Below, piece by piece: positions 9,901 through 18,438 of a DNA stretch of 64,000 nt; the stretch's first letter is position 1, and each line of letters opens with the position of its first letter. Made by a program: the position numbers and the translations under genes. The notes beneath the pieces were generated by a model. The model made no database searches and was not told the origin of the DNA. It was given only the letters and a program-made list of their open reading frames with translations. Source of the DNA: Clostridium mediterraneense (lineage in GTDB: Bacteria > Bacillota > Clostridia > Clostridiales > Clostridiaceae); contig NZ_LT594785.1 in the NCBI RefSeq assembly GCF_900091705.1, forward strand, positions 1,672,357 through 1,736,356. Direction: 5' to 3'.

Positions 9901-10271
9901 AGTGTCTTTCTATCTATTTTATTAAGTCCACTACTAGTTCCCACCCAAAGATAACCATCTTTATCTTCTACTATTCCATTAACAAGCCCTGGCCATAAGG
10001 TCTGTTTATCACTTGGATCTCCCTTTAAAATCCTAAATTCCTCTCCATCATATCTATTCAGCCCATCATTTGTTGCAAACCACATATAGCCATCACTATC
10101 TTGGTATATATCCTCTACTGTACCTTGTGACAATCCATGATTAGTAGTAATATTATTAAAATTTAAATAAGCATTAATATTACTTGCTAATACTTTAATA
10201 CTAGAAAAATTTATAGCTATAATTATTCCCCCAAATAATATAGCTATTTTTTTAAAAAAACTAAATTTCAT
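6990..10271 (-). CDS. Double beta-propeller/Y_Y_Y sensor histidine kinase (orphan)
   Basis: A 1,093-residue sensor kinase. A signal peptide or first membrane helix (residues 1-30) precedes about 14 two-component-propeller repeats with the pattern D-x-x-G-x-x-W-h-G-T-x-x-G-h, enough for two seven-bladed propellers. A Y_Y_Y domain (about 690-765), one membrane helix (about 792-814), a coiled linker and a HisKA domain with His871 in LSHELRTP follow. The C-terminal ATPase has N-box NLVSNAIKF, G1 DSGIGI and G2 GIGLNLV. This is the periplasmic and kinase part of the hybrid glycan sensors known from Bacteroides, but it ends after the ATPase, with no receiver or AraC domain. No response regulator is encoded nearby. 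The ATG follows AAGGAG. The ligand is unknown; an oligosaccharide is an inference. Confidence 0.9.
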   Translation of the reverse strand: MKFSFFKKIAILFGGIIIAINFSSIKVLASNINAYLNFNNITTNHGLSQGTVEDIYQDSDGYMWFATNDGLNRYDGEEFRILKGDPSDKQTLWPGLVNGIVEDKDGYLWVGTSSGLNKIDRKTLGVERIESGKSDNLKISNHNIWSIFKDSNETIWIGTEDGLNEYNYETKQFKKYMYDKDKRDSSKTLGITSIIEDEGGNILVGTVKGLRIVDRKEGMLKKTSIKNSDILDDEYIKDIFMDSQKNIWFGTIKKGVKFYNNSKKRIESINLNELDKLHITSINEDLEKNIWIGSTQGLIRYSKKENKVVEYVNKMYNSQSLVNNLVLHIFRDKSGLMWIGTYNGISIINPEQKFINYQKESGELNTLSGSSISGIYEDNNRNLWIGTNANGLNMLNRETGKYTHFKYDQSDPNSIPTNTIWQVTGDDKGYIWVATQAGLVKINSETKDIKVYNHINGKNSLVNDDVREVFIDDKGFIWIGTRHGIDIFDPQSETFINLDHLILNSGVEELFVRRIFQDSVGDYWLAVGWNSGVVKLDIKNNKIINYKYDLGKKNSLSDNLVMNIKEDLNGDIWIATSNGINKLNKVTGEIVIYKEKQGLVNNYVYGILIDEKNNIWFSTNGGISKFDTKKNEFDNYTFGDGLQSNEFNVTSEFKSKSGEMFFGGVNGISSFMPNQMNQNSVNLLPVIIKNFSVYNNENITYSDKINLKYNENSFTVDFVLPDYRDSNSIIYEYTLEGFDNEWRYSGTNKQAIYTNIPSGDYTFKVRARLKGGILSEVKYFNINIEKPWYLSTPAIFIYITIIILVIVIVINYVKILDSLIKQKTIQLHSELIAKDSLIEEKQKLYEEKEKLYKDLLKYEKFRNTYLVNLSHELRTPLNIVLSSEHLISSLNKEEKGISRENLDKYMKIIKTNSKTLLQVINDLIDSSKIKSGAYKIKTDEFDIVSIVEDTALSMKTYIEESGLELIIDPDIEEKIIECDKVEIERCIINLVSNAIKFNTEGGTIFVGVKDLDDSVEIIVKDSGIGISEEYQSIIFDRFTQIETGVSSKHFSSGIGLNLVKDLVELHNGTIRIVSKLGEGSEFIIKLPVKINFK

Positions 10272-10453
10272 ACTTACTCCTTAAATAATTACTAATAAAG
10301 TAATTTTTTCACAATATGAAACTAATGTCAATCTTTGTATTAAAATATAATAAATTGTAAAACTTCTTTAAACTCTATAAATTTAATTGTCTAGCTAATT
10401 TTTTTATATTAAATAATTATATGTACTAAAAAAATTAACATATCTTATATATC

Positions 10454-11275
10454 TTAATCTATTAAAAGCTTCTCAATAGATTTAGATTCTAATTGAGGAA
10501 TATCCTTTTGTAATATTTTAATATCATTAATTAAATCATTTTTATTATAGAATATTGACTCTTGTAAAGTTTTATTTAGCCTATTTCCCATAGGTTTCAT
10601 TGATACATATGTAAGTGTACCTGATATAACACCACCAAGTAATGGAACAACTTTTCCCATACTCTTAGCTACTGTATCTTTTGTAAGTTTAAGACCTATA
10701 ACAGAAGATATACTTGTTATAACTGGTACCAATATAGTATTTAATAAACTCTTTCCTGGAAATATTTTGAATATATCATCTGAAAATCTTGAGCTTATCA
10801 TTCTAACTGCTGAAGCTGAACCTCCAACTCCAAACATTACTCCTAAGAATAATATAAGCTCATTCTTTACTCTTGCATCATCTATATCATTTCCATTCCA
10901 TAAATCTTCAAAGCCATATAAATAAGCTAATTCTTGTGCAAGTCTTAAAGTTACTGCAAAAAATTGAGCACTGTCTGCTGGAACTGTTGCTAGCATAGCT
11001 AATCCTCCTGGTAACCCTGCTGCAAATGATGCACTAGATGTTTGATTAGTTCTTTTGCTTATAAGATCTTTAGCTATTTTATCTAAGGTACTTGCGTCAA
11101 TCCCTGCCTTAATAGGATTTTCTTTTATAATCATAGACATCTGCTCTGGATTATCTATATCTTTTAAAAAAGTTTTATATAAAAAATCATCTCTATTTAC
11201 TTTAACTCCTGGTAGTTTTAAAACATTTACTAATAAAGTTTCAAACTTTTTACTCGCTTCTTTATTTATCTTCAT
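10454..11275 (-). CDS. EcsC-like uncharacterised protein
   Basis: A protein of about 273 residues whose central stretch (86-125, AGLPGG...ATVPAD...LRLAQELAYLYGF) matches the pattern I associate with EcsC-like proteins of Firmicutes. Hydrophobic Gly-rich segments at about 140-160 and 185-215 suggest membrane association. The function of the family is unknown. The start is taken at 11275, because the AAAGG ribosome binding site overlaps the upstream ATG at 11284 and is correctly spaced (9 bases) for this one. The gene stands alone between the sensor kinase and the deacetylase. The family name is moderately certain. Confidence 0.6.
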   Translation of the reverse strand: MKINKEASKKFETLLVNVLKLPGVKVNRDDFLYKTFLKDIDNPEQMSMIIKENPIKAGIDASTLDKIAKDLISKRTNQTSSASFAAGLPGGLAMLATVPADSAQFFAVTLRLAQELAYLYGFEDLWNGNDIDDARVKNELILFLGVMFGVGGSASAVRMISSRFSDDIFKIFPGKSLLNTILVPVITSISSVIGLKLTKDTVAKSMGKVVPLLGGVISGTLTYVSMKPMGNRLNKTLQESIFYNKNDLINDIKILQKDIPQLESKSIEKLLID

Positions 11276-11621
11276 TTTAATCATCCTTTGTTAAACTTTT
11301 AAATAATTATATCATAAGTAACTTAACTTATTTAAAAATACCTTTTAACTCTTAATGAAATTTAAGGAAGCTTATTATTTCTAATAAAAGAATATTTTTA
11401 AATACTTTCTTAACCACTATAAATCTTTCTAACTCCTCCAATATTATTGTTACTAAAATTATACATTTATATATTTTTAGTAATTTTTTCTCAATATTTT
11501 TTAAATATTTATTCCATTTATTTGTTACATAATTCATATTTATAAACAATATAATTAATTTAAATTAACAAATAAGAATGACTCGCATTTAGATATTTAT
11601 TTTTAAACGAAGGAGATAATC
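11276..11621. other. Intergenic region before the polysaccharide deacetylase
   Basis: AT-rich sequence holding the divergent control regions of the EcsC-like and deacetylase genes. A 65-codon minus-strand frame at 11352-11549 has no ribosome binding site and looks spurious. No RNA motif or strong inverted repeat was recognised. Confidence 0.45.
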
Positions 11622-12776
11622 ATGAGCATTTTAAGATTTAACAAAAGAAAAAAAGGTAAAGTAAGTCCCGCACTTGCATGGACTGTAGGAATCATAGTTA
11701 TTGCAGGAATAGGATTTGGAGCATATTACGGATTACATAAAAAAGATACAAAACCATCTACTACACAAGTATTAAAAAGTAATACAGAAAAACCAGCTAC
11801 TGATAGTTCTTCAAACACTACACAAGATGATGGAAATAAAGTTACACCAGCTGTTCTTGCAAAAATGAAAGCTGGATTTAATGATGGAGCTTTAGGTAAT
11901 ATATCACCAATACCAAGTTGGTATAATCCTAGTGAAATAGTTCCTGGAGAAAATTTAATTAAATCTGCATTAAGTTATGCAGTTCCTGCTAATGAAATAG
12001 CTGATATGGTTGCAGGTAATTCAAACATAAAACAAAAAGAAGTGTTTCTAACATTTGATGATGGTCCAAGTATACAAAATACACAAGATATATTAAATAT
12101 CTTAAAAGAATATGGCGTTCACGCTACATTCTGTTTAATAGGTGACCATATGCAAAATAATCCTCAAGTTCAAAATCTAGTTAGAGAAGAAATTATGGAC
12201 GGAAATGCTATTGGTGACCATACTTATACTCATGTACTTTCACAATTATATCCCAACAATAAAATAGATGTTAATGAATTTATGAAGCAAATTAATGAAT
12301 GTGAAGATATGGAACAAGCAATTTTAGGACCTAACTTTGATACTAAAGTTGTAAGACTTCCAGGTGGATATATGTCAAGAGTTCACTATAATGATCCTAA
12401 TTTACCTGCATTTAATGCAGCTCTAGATAAAGGTCATTTCACAGCTATTGACTGGACAGCTGATTCAGGTGTTGCTGCAACAACAAAACAAATTTCACCT
12501 GCTCAAATGCTTTATCACTGTACTCTTGGATATGAAGAAATGCCTCAAGATGTAATTTTAATGCATGATGCTGGTGCAAAACGTGATACAGTAGAAGGTC
12601 TACCAGATGTAATTAAATTCTTTAAAGAACATGGCTATAAATTTATGGTTATAAAAAATGCACCTGCTAACTCATTTAATGATTTACCTCTAAATGATGT
12701 AAAAACAGATTCTAATCAAGGACAATCTCAAGCAGTCTTAGATGCTACAAAAAAAGCTGATACTAAAACTGCATAA
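11622..12776 (+). CDS. Membrane-anchored polysaccharide deacetylase (CE4 family)
   Basis: A 384-residue protein with a basic cytoplasmic start, one membrane helix (residues about 19-37), a Ser/Thr/Asn-rich linker and a carbohydrate esterase 4 domain. All CE4 motifs are visible: TFDDGPS (144-150, Asp146/147), the metal-binding HTYTH (His200 and His204), RLPGG (245-249), AIDW (275-278) and LMHD (313-316, His315). It should remove N-acetyl groups from a cell-wall polymer outside the membrane, most plausibly peptidoglycan GlcNAc as in PgdA-type enzymes that give lysozyme resistance. A polar tail of about 45 residues follows the catalytic domain. AAGGAG precedes the ATG. A separately promoted thioredoxin-like gene lies downstream. 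Confidence 0.9.
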   Translation: MSILRFNKRKKGKVSPALAWTVGIIVIAGIGFGAYYGLHKKDTKPSTTQVLKSNTEKPATDSSSNTTQDDGNKVTPAVLAKMKAGFNDGALGNISPIPSWYNPSEIVPGENLIKSALSYAVPANEIADMVAGNSNIKQKEVFLTFDDGPSIQNTQDILNILKEYGVHATFCLIGDHMQNNPQVQNLVREEIMDGNAIGDHTYTHVLSQLYPNNKIDVNEFMKQINECEDMEQAILGPNFDTKVVRLPGGYMSRVHYNDPNLPAFNAALDKGHFTAIDWTADSGVAATTKQISPAQMLYHCTLGYEEMPQDVILMHDAGAKRDTVEGLPDVIKFFKEHGYKFMVIKNAPANSFNDLPLNDVKTDSNQGQSQAVLDATKKADTKTA

Positions 12777-12788
12777 TGAATAATAAAT

Positions 12789-12817
12789 TTGATGTTGTAA
12801 TCTTGTTTTGATATAAT
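12789..12817 (+). promoter_or_regulatory. Promoter of the thioredoxin-like gene
   Basis: TTGATG at 12789-12794, a 17-base spacer and TATAAT at 12812-12817, about 27 bases before the start codon. It begins just after the deacetylase stop codon. Confidence 0.72.
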
Positions 12818-12844
12818 AATCAAAAAAACTAGGAGGAATCAAAG

Positions 12845-13195
12845 ATGTTTGAACAAAATAACTACGAAGAAAATATAAAGTTATTTAAAAAAGTACTTTC
12901 TACTGAAGCAAATGAATTATTATCTAATGAAGAATTAGCTGTTGTTTATATTGGTAGATCAACATGTCCATACTGTCGTAAGTTTTCTAAAACTTTAAGT
13001 GGATTAGCTAATAAAATTGCTACACCTATTTATTATGTAGAGAGTGATAATTTTTCTGATGAAGGAATTAGCTCATTTAGAGAACAATATAACATCGTAA
13101 CTGTACCTGGACTTATTATCAGTAAAAATGGAAAAATAGAAGTTCGTTGTGACTCTTCAACTTCAGAAGAAGAAATATTAGATATGTTAAAATAA
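12845..13195 (+). CDS. Thioredoxin-fold protein, CPYC active site
   Basis: A 116-residue cytoplasmic thioredoxin-fold protein. The redox site is Cys41-Pro-Tyr-Cys44 in GRSTCPYC, and the cis-proline loop is TVPGL at about residue 95. CPYC is the dithiol motif of glutaredoxins, but the length and the loop resemble the bacteriocin-transport-accessory/thioredoxin group. No bacteriocin genes are present here. The likely role is disulfide reduction; the partner protein is unknown. An AGGAGG site precedes the ATG. The gene has its own promoter within the spacer after the deacetylase gene and ends at a terminator. Confidence 0.85.
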   Translation: MFEQNNYEENIKLFKKVLSTEANELLSNEELAVVYIGRSTCPYCRKFSKTLSGLANKIATPIYYVESDNFSDEGISSFREQYNIVTVPGLIISKNGKIEVRCDSSTSEEEILDMLK

Positions 13196-13204
13196 TAAAT
13201 AATT

Positions 13205-13260
13205 AAAGGGACTATATTAAAGTAGAATAAAAATCCTCTTTATATATAGTCCCTCTTTTA
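13205..13260 (+). terminator. Intrinsic terminator of the thioredoxin-like gene
   Basis: AGGGACTATAT (13207-13217) pairs with ATATAGTCCCT (13244-13254) around an AT-rich loop, followed by CTTTTA. Confidence 0.75.
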
Positions 13261-13288
13261 TTAAATAAGTTTTTAAATTTAACTTATA

Positions 13289-15247
13289 TTATTTTTTAAT
13301 TTTATTACTTTCACTTAATATCTTATTATTCATTCCTTTTTGAATAACACTATACTCTCCACTTACCATTTTTGCATTTGTAGATAATTTATTTGAATTA
13401 TGAACAGTAGTTTCATATTCCTTACCATTTATATAAATCTTACTTGATTCAGTAAAATAATCTCCTTCAAAAATTATTTTATCACCCTCACTATAAATAT
13501 TTTTTATATTTATATCATTTATTCCAAGCTTTAAATCTGTACTTTTATAATTTGATTTTAAATAATTTTCTCCATAAAGTTGATCATACTGAAGGTTTTG
13601 AAATTTTTCTAGATAGTCCTTATCATCTTTATAAATCCTATGAAAATTTGGAACTATTCCTGAATTTATAGATGCTAAATCTAATAACTTTGTTGAAATT
13701 TCATAAGATTCTAAAGGCATATACTCTATCTTGCCTATATCATAATTACTCCAAACAAAATATTCTGTTGTATATTTTTCTGCTTCATTTATAAGTAGAT
13801 TTCTACTAAAGACATCAATTGCAGGTAGATGGTCACTATAAAATAATACTAAAGTTTCTTCCTCTATAGAGCTTAGATACTTAATAAGCTCTTTAACATA
13901 ATTATCTACACCATTTAATCTATTTAGGAAATAATCAAATTCATCTTTCTGTACTTTAGTCATTGTATTATTTTCTCTTATATATTCTTTTTGTCCTTCT
14001 TTAGGTGAATATGGCCCATGACTTTCAACAGCTACATTAAAAATAAATTGTGGCTCTTCCTTTTCTACAAGTTGTGAAACAACCTTTAAATTATTAATGT
14101 CCTTAGGGTAACCACCATTATAACCAAGTCCAGTCATATATTCCTTAGAAATAAAATTATCAAATCCATAATTTGAATATACAATATCTCTATGATAAAA
14201 ATTACCTACATAATTATGTATAAAACTTGCTTCATATCCTTCATTTCTAAGAATATGCCCTAAACTTTCAACTGGCTTCATTTTCAATATACTATTATTA
14301 GGAACTTCCCCTGCTCCTAAAAAATCCATATTATATCCTGTAAGAACTTCAAACTCTGTTCTTACAGTACCTGCTCCATAAGTTGGCACTTTTAAACTAG
14401 CCCCATTATTACTTTTTTTCATTTCACTAATAAAAGGGATCGGATTTTCTATAAGATCGATATTTGAAAGTTTATTTACATCTATAAATGACTCTAATTG
14501 AATTAAAATTATATTTTGTGGCTTATTTTTATTACTAACTAAAACTTCTGTACTCCCCTTATTTAAATCATCTATATAGGCTTTACTATAACTTTTAGGC
14601 TTGTCTATTTTCAAAGAATTAAAAGAATCTATAAATGAAAATAAAAAACCATTCTCTTTATATGAATATGTAAGATTCCATAACTGCTTATTTATAAGAT
14701 TATTTTTATTATTATAATTATAAACTGCCAGCAGCCCACCAATAGCTATAATAGATATAATTAATTTAGGATACCAATGAAATATTCTCTTACTTTTTTC
14801 TTTTATAAGTAAAAATATATACCCAGCAATAAAAGTTACTATTCCAAGTATTATAGCTATTAAAAATCCTTTACTGAAATATTTAAATATCATATCTATC
14901 CCATATTTTACTGAATAAATATCTGCTCCTGTAAAAGGAACACCTCTTTTATCATTTAATAATTTTGCTGCTATAGTTAAACATCCTAGAAGTAAAATAG
15001 GTAATATAGTTGCAGCTATAACTTTATTAAATAAAATCATAGGAATCATTATAATAAGTATTATTGCATAATTTAATAAGAATAAACTAAATCTCTTTTC
15101 TACAAATAATTTAAAACTCTCTAGGTCTTCTCTAGTTAATATCTCCATTAAGAAAGTTAATATAAGGGATACCACAAGCCATATAGCTATAAGTAAAACT
15201 TTTTTCATATGTTTTTGCTCTATAAGTTTATCAGCAAAATTTTTCAT
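13289..15247 (-). CDS. LtaS-like phosphoglycerol transferase/sulfatase-fold membrane enzyme
   Basis: A 652-residue protein with about five N-terminal membrane segments (residues 15-190) and an extracellular alkaline-phosphatase/sulfatase-fold domain. The metal-binding start (IILIQLES), the nucleophile motif GAGTVRTEFEVLTG (Thr294 the likely catalytic residue) and the C-terminal YSDHLPA metal ligands are present. The TEFEVLTG form is that of the broader phosphoglycerol-transferase family rather than classical LtaS. An extra beta-rich domain of about 110 residues at the C-terminus may bind the polymer. It probably transfers glycerol phosphate or a similar group onto a wall or lipid polymer. It is last in the minus-strand run DUF4358-MBOAT-DHHW-this gene. 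The ATG follows GGAGG. Confidence 0.82.
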   Translation of the reverse strand: MKNFADKLIEQKHMKKVLLIAIWLVVSLILTFLMEILTREDLESFKLFVEKRFSLFLLNYAIILIIMIPMILFNKVIAATILPILLLGCLTIAAKLLNDKRGVPFTGADIYSVKYGIDMIFKYFSKGFLIAIILGIVTFIAGYIFLLIKEKSKRIFHWYPKLIISIIAIGGLLAVYNYNNKNNLINKQLWNLTYSYKENGFLFSFIDSFNSLKIDKPKSYSKAYIDDLNKGSTEVLVSNKNKPQNIILIQLESFIDVNKLSNIDLIENPIPFISEMKKSNNGASLKVPTYGAGTVRTEFEVLTGYNMDFLGAGEVPNNSILKMKPVESLGHILRNEGYEASFIHNYVGNFYHRDIVYSNYGFDNFISKEYMTGLGYNGGYPKDINNLKVVSQLVEKEEPQFIFNVAVESHGPYSPKEGQKEYIRENNTMTKVQKDEFDYFLNRLNGVDNYVKELIKYLSSIEEETLVLFYSDHLPAIDVFSRNLLINEAEKYTTEYFVWSNYDIGKIEYMPLESYEISTKLLDLASINSGIVPNFHRIYKDDKDYLEKFQNLQYDQLYGENYLKSNYKSTDLKLGINDINIKNIYSEGDKIIFEGDYFTESSKIYINGKEYETTVHNSNKLSTNAKMVSGEYSVIQKGMNNKILSESNKIKK

Positions 15248-15340
15248 AGGTCCTCCATTTTACATTAATTTCCTTAATTTTAACATTATAATACCGATAT
15301 CAAATAAATTATTTATGAAATATTTGTAAATGTTTATTTG

Positions 15341-16441
15341 TTATAATTTTATTTTTACTATGCTAACATCTTTATTTAAACTTTGTAAGCTATATAAAAT
15401 CAAAGTTCTATCAAAATCATTCTCTTCTATATAATCACTAATACTATAATTATAATGTCTTAAATCAATAACATGAGTTTCTTCATAATGATTTGCTATA
15501 AAAGGTAATATAGTATTTGCAAAGGAATCTTTAAAAACTAAAAGTTTTTTTCCTTTTACTCTTTTATCTGAATTTTTAATTATAGTTTTATTATTATTTC
15601 CATTTAAAAAAAGCTCATATTTATCTCTTTTATAGATACTTTCCTTATTATATATACCTTTATAAGTTTTATCCTCTATAGTCATTGATAAATTATTCAT
15701 ATCATAATAAATAATAGTATCTGATTTTGCATTATAAAGCTTAGATTTTGAATAATATGTTCCATAAAAATCTTTCACTTCATTTTTTCTTAAAATATTA
15801 ATATCAACATTTTCTAAGTTATTCTTTATACAATACTCTTTATAAGCTAAATATGCTCCATGACTTGTCCAATGATGGTCAGTTTTGTAATATATTTCTT
15901 CATTTTTATTTTCTAATAAAATATCTGTTACTTTTACTATATTAGCCCTATTTATATAACTCTCTATTTTATTTATAATATCTAACTCATCTATCAAGTC
16001 TACTCCCTTTGGAAGATAATCTTTTAATATACTAGCTGAATAAGGTGCTAACATTATATCTACATTATTATTCTTATTAACAAATTCGCTTATAGCCAAA
16101 ATATTTTTATTTAAAATCTTAGAGTCTATTTTATTAAATTTATCAAACATATAATTATATTTTCCATAAATCACACCATTATTTTCTTTCTTCATTAAAA
16201 TATCTTCACTTATAGACTTTATATCTATAAATTTATCTCTAGCTAAAAATTGATCATTTATATACTCCTCATACGCCTTAAAATATTCTCCTGAAAAAAT
16301 AGACTCCTTATTTATTTTAGGTTTCCTTTTTAGATACCTATTTTCAATTTCAGAAAAAATTTTATTATCATTTAAAATATCTATAATGGATACAGTAGCT
16401 ATAAACAAGAAAAATACATATACTAAAGCTTTTTTCTTCAT
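15341..16441 (-). CDS. DHHW family (AlgX/DltD-like) protein
   Basis: A 366-residue exported or membrane-anchored protein with an N-terminal hydrophobic helix (residues 4-22). The motif naming the family, DHHW, is at 188-191 in KTDHHWTSHGAY, and a candidate SGNH-type nucleophile lies in FKDSFAN near residue 305. Family members partner MBOAT proteins in acylating extracellular polysaccharide, as AlgX/AlgJ do in alginate acetylation. Here it starts 8 bases after the MBOAT stop codon, so the two are almost certainly co-transcribed and cooperate. The target polymer is unknown. AGGGGG precedes the ATG. Confidence 0.85.
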   Translation of the reverse strand: MKKKALVYVFFLFIATVSIIDILNDNKIFSEIENRYLKRKPKINKESIFSGEYFKAYEEYINDQFLARDKFIDIKSISEDILMKKENNGVIYGKYNYMFDKFNKIDSKILNKNILAISEFVNKNNNVDIMLAPYSASILKDYLPKGVDLIDELDIINKIESYINRANIVKVTDILLENKNEEIYYKTDHHWTSHGAYLAYKEYCIKNNLENVDINILRKNEVKDFYGTYYSKSKLYNAKSDTIIYYDMNNLSMTIEDKTYKGIYNKESIYKRDKYELFLNGNNNKTIIKNSDKRVKGKKLLVFKDSFANTILPFIANHYEETHVIDLRHYNYSISDYIEENDFDRTLILYSLQSLNKDVSIVKIKL

Positions 16442-16449
16442 ATATCCCC

Positions 16450-17829
16450 CTAAAATCTAAAATATAAAAATGGATTATAACTTAAATCTACTAAATAAGC
16501 TATTGAAACAATAAATAATATCATTAAGATAAAAATATCTAAATAACTTTTATTTTTAATATACTTGTTGTAAATATTATTTACATATGGAGTACTAAAT
16601 AATATAGCTATAACTATTATCATAAAGTAATTACTTAAATAATAAATAGAAGATACTCCCCCTTGAATATAGAATAATTTAAATAAATATATCTTTATCA
16701 TCTTAAAATTTGATATTCCAAAGAAAACAAAGCTAATTAATATAGCTATAATCAAATAAATATGTGATAATAATTTATTCTTCTCTAATAATTTATTTAA
16801 AATAATCTTTTCAATACCTATTAATAAAAAGAAATATAAGCCCCATAAAATAAAATTATAACTTGCTCCATGCCAAAAACCTGTTAAAAACCATACTATA
16901 AATAAATTTAAAAATAATCTTAAAACACCTTTTCTATTTCCTCCAAGAGGAATATATACATATTCTTTAAAGAAATCTCCTAAAGTCTTATGCCATCTCC
17001 TCCAAAACTCTGAAACACTTCTTGATATAAAAGGATAATCAAAATTCTTAGGAAAAGTAAACCCAAACATTGCACCAAGACCTCTTGCCATTAATGAATA
17101 TCCACTAAAATCAAAATATATCTGTATGGTGAAAGCTAAAATACCAAGCCATGCAAGGCTTGTACTTATATTTTCATACCCTATACTTTTAATATCCTCC
17201 CAAAGCAGACCTACATTATTAGCTATTAAAACTTTTCTTGAAAGTCCTAAAATAAAAAGTCTTATACCTTCTTCAATTTTTGAAAAGCTTAAATTCTTAA
17301 CTTTAATTTCATTCTTAATATCTTTATATTTAACTATAGGTCCTGCTATAAGTTGAGGAAATAATACTACAAAGCTTGCAAAATTAATTATATTTCTTTC
17401 TGCTTTAATTTTTTGCCTGTAAACATCTATACTATAAGACATTGTTTGAAAAGTATAAAAACTTATTCCAAGTGGAAGGCTAAGATTTAAATTTCTTATA
17501 TCTGATGAAAAAATATAATTAATATTATCTATAAAAAAATTAGAATATTTAAAAAATACCAAAATTCCTAGATTAAAAAATATAGATATCCCTAGAAATA
17601 CCTTTATGCTTAATTTATTGCTCCTATATTTCTCTATTAAAATACCAATAGTATAATCAATAACTATAGAAGCTATAATTACTATAAAATATTTAGCTTC
17701 ACCCCAAAAGTAAAAAGATAAACTTAAAAGAAATAAAATAAAATTCTTAAATCTATTTGGAGTAATATAGTATAAAGCAAGAGAAAGAGGTAAAAATCTA
17801 AATATAAATAAAATACTACTAAATACCAC
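16450..17829 (-). CDS. MBOAT family O-acyltransferase (AlgI/PatA-like)
   Basis: A 459-residue polytopic enzyme with the MBOAT hallmarks. FWRRWHKTLGDFFKEYVYIPLGG is followed by the catalytic-type histidine His320 in WFLTGFWHGASYN. About eleven membrane segments are visible. It should carry an acyl (usually acetyl) group across the membrane for transfer to a surface polymer by the adjacent DHHW protein. The start is a GTG at 17829 with an AAAGGA site. It lies about 17 bases beyond the terminator that follows the DUF4358 gene, so expression depends on readthrough or on a promoter I could not identify. Confidence 0.93.
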   Translation of the reverse strand: MVFSSILFIFRFLPLSLALYYITPNRFKNFILFLLSLSFYFWGEAKYFIVIIASIVIDYTIGILIEKYRSNKLSIKVFLGISIFFNLGILVFFKYSNFFIDNINYIFSSDIRNLNLSLPLGISFYTFQTMSYSIDVYRQKIKAERNIINFASFVVLFPQLIAGPIVKYKDIKNEIKVKNLSFSKIEEGIRLFILGLSRKVLIANNVGLLWEDIKSIGYENISTSLAWLGILAFTIQIYFDFSGYSLMARGLGAMFGFTFPKNFDYPFISRSVSEFWRRWHKTLGDFFKEYVYIPLGGNRKGVLRLFLNLFIVWFLTGFWHGASYNFILWGLYFFLLIGIEKIILNKLLEKNKLLSHIYLIIAILISFVFFGISNFKMIKIYLFKLFYIQGGVSSIYYLSNYFMIIVIAILFSTPYVNNIYNKYIKNKSYLDIFILMILFIVSIAYLVDLSYNPFLYFRF

Positions 17830-17845
17830 TTTTTATTTCCTTTCC

Positions 17846-17877
17846 AAAAAAGACACCCTACTTGGGTGCCTTTTTTA
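17846..17877 (-). terminator. Terminator between the DUF4358 and MBOAT genes
   Basis: On the minus strand GGCACCC and GGGTGTC form the stem around AAGTA, followed by TTTTTT. It begins at the DUF4358 stop codon and would insulate or attenuate expression of the acyltransferase genes downstream. Confidence 0.85.
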
Positions 17878-18384
17878 TTTAAAGCTAGAATTAAATATCT
17901 CTACTGCTTTATCAGAATTTGTACCTTCTGAATCTAATTCACCTTGAAGAATAAATATTCCTAAATAATTACCATGTGTAACTACTTTAGCCTCTTTTAA
18001 AGCATCTTGTAAAATAGGTGTATATGCTTGATCTTTTTTTGCATCAATAATCTTTTGCATATCAGATTTCAATTCATCTATTTTACCATTCTTAGCCTTA
18101 AAAATACCTAATACATCTATTCCTGGCATAATCATAGCCTGCTTCATTGAATATTCTTCTATATTATCAGTATTAACTCCATAAATTTCTTTAAGTTCTT
18201 CCTTTGTAACTTCTCCTGGTTTAACCATTCCAAGTTCTTGTTCTATTTTAGATGCTAAATCACTAGTATTTATATTTGTAACTTCTTGTACATTAATATT
18301 TTCCTTTTGTTTTGCTTCACCACAACTAACTAAAGTTCCCCCAATTAATATAGCTGTTAAAATACTTACAAATATTCTTTTCAT
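17875..18384 (-). CDS. DUF4358 lipoprotein
   Basis: A 169-residue lipoprotein. A short signal peptide ends in the lipobox LVSC with acylated Cys21. The mature part resembles DUF4358 proteins of Clostridia, which are commonly encoded beside MBOAT and DHHW genes, as here. The function is unknown; it may be an extracellular accessory of the acylation machinery. The gene begins 54 bases after the RNA helicase stop codon in the same direction and could be read from that gene's promoter. A strong terminator separates it from the MBOAT gene. Confidence 0.8.
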   Translation of the reverse strand: MKRIFVSILTAILIGGTLVSCGEAKQKENINVQEVTNINTSDLASKIEQELGMVKPGEVTKEELKEIYGVNTDNIEEYSMKQAMIMPGIDVLGIFKAKNGKIDELKSDMQKIIDAKKDQAYTPILQDALKEAKVVTHGNYLGIFILQGELDSEGTNSDKAVEIFNSSFK

Positions 18385-18438
18385 AATATCCCCCTAAAAA
18401 TACAACTTCAAATAACTCAAATAAATTATATTACCTGA

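Noticed and set aside
11352-11549. A 65-codon minus-strand reading frame with hydrophobic, Lys-rich translation
   Set aside because: No ribosome binding site precedes it, its composition is what AT-rich noncoding DNA gives, and no family is recognisable.
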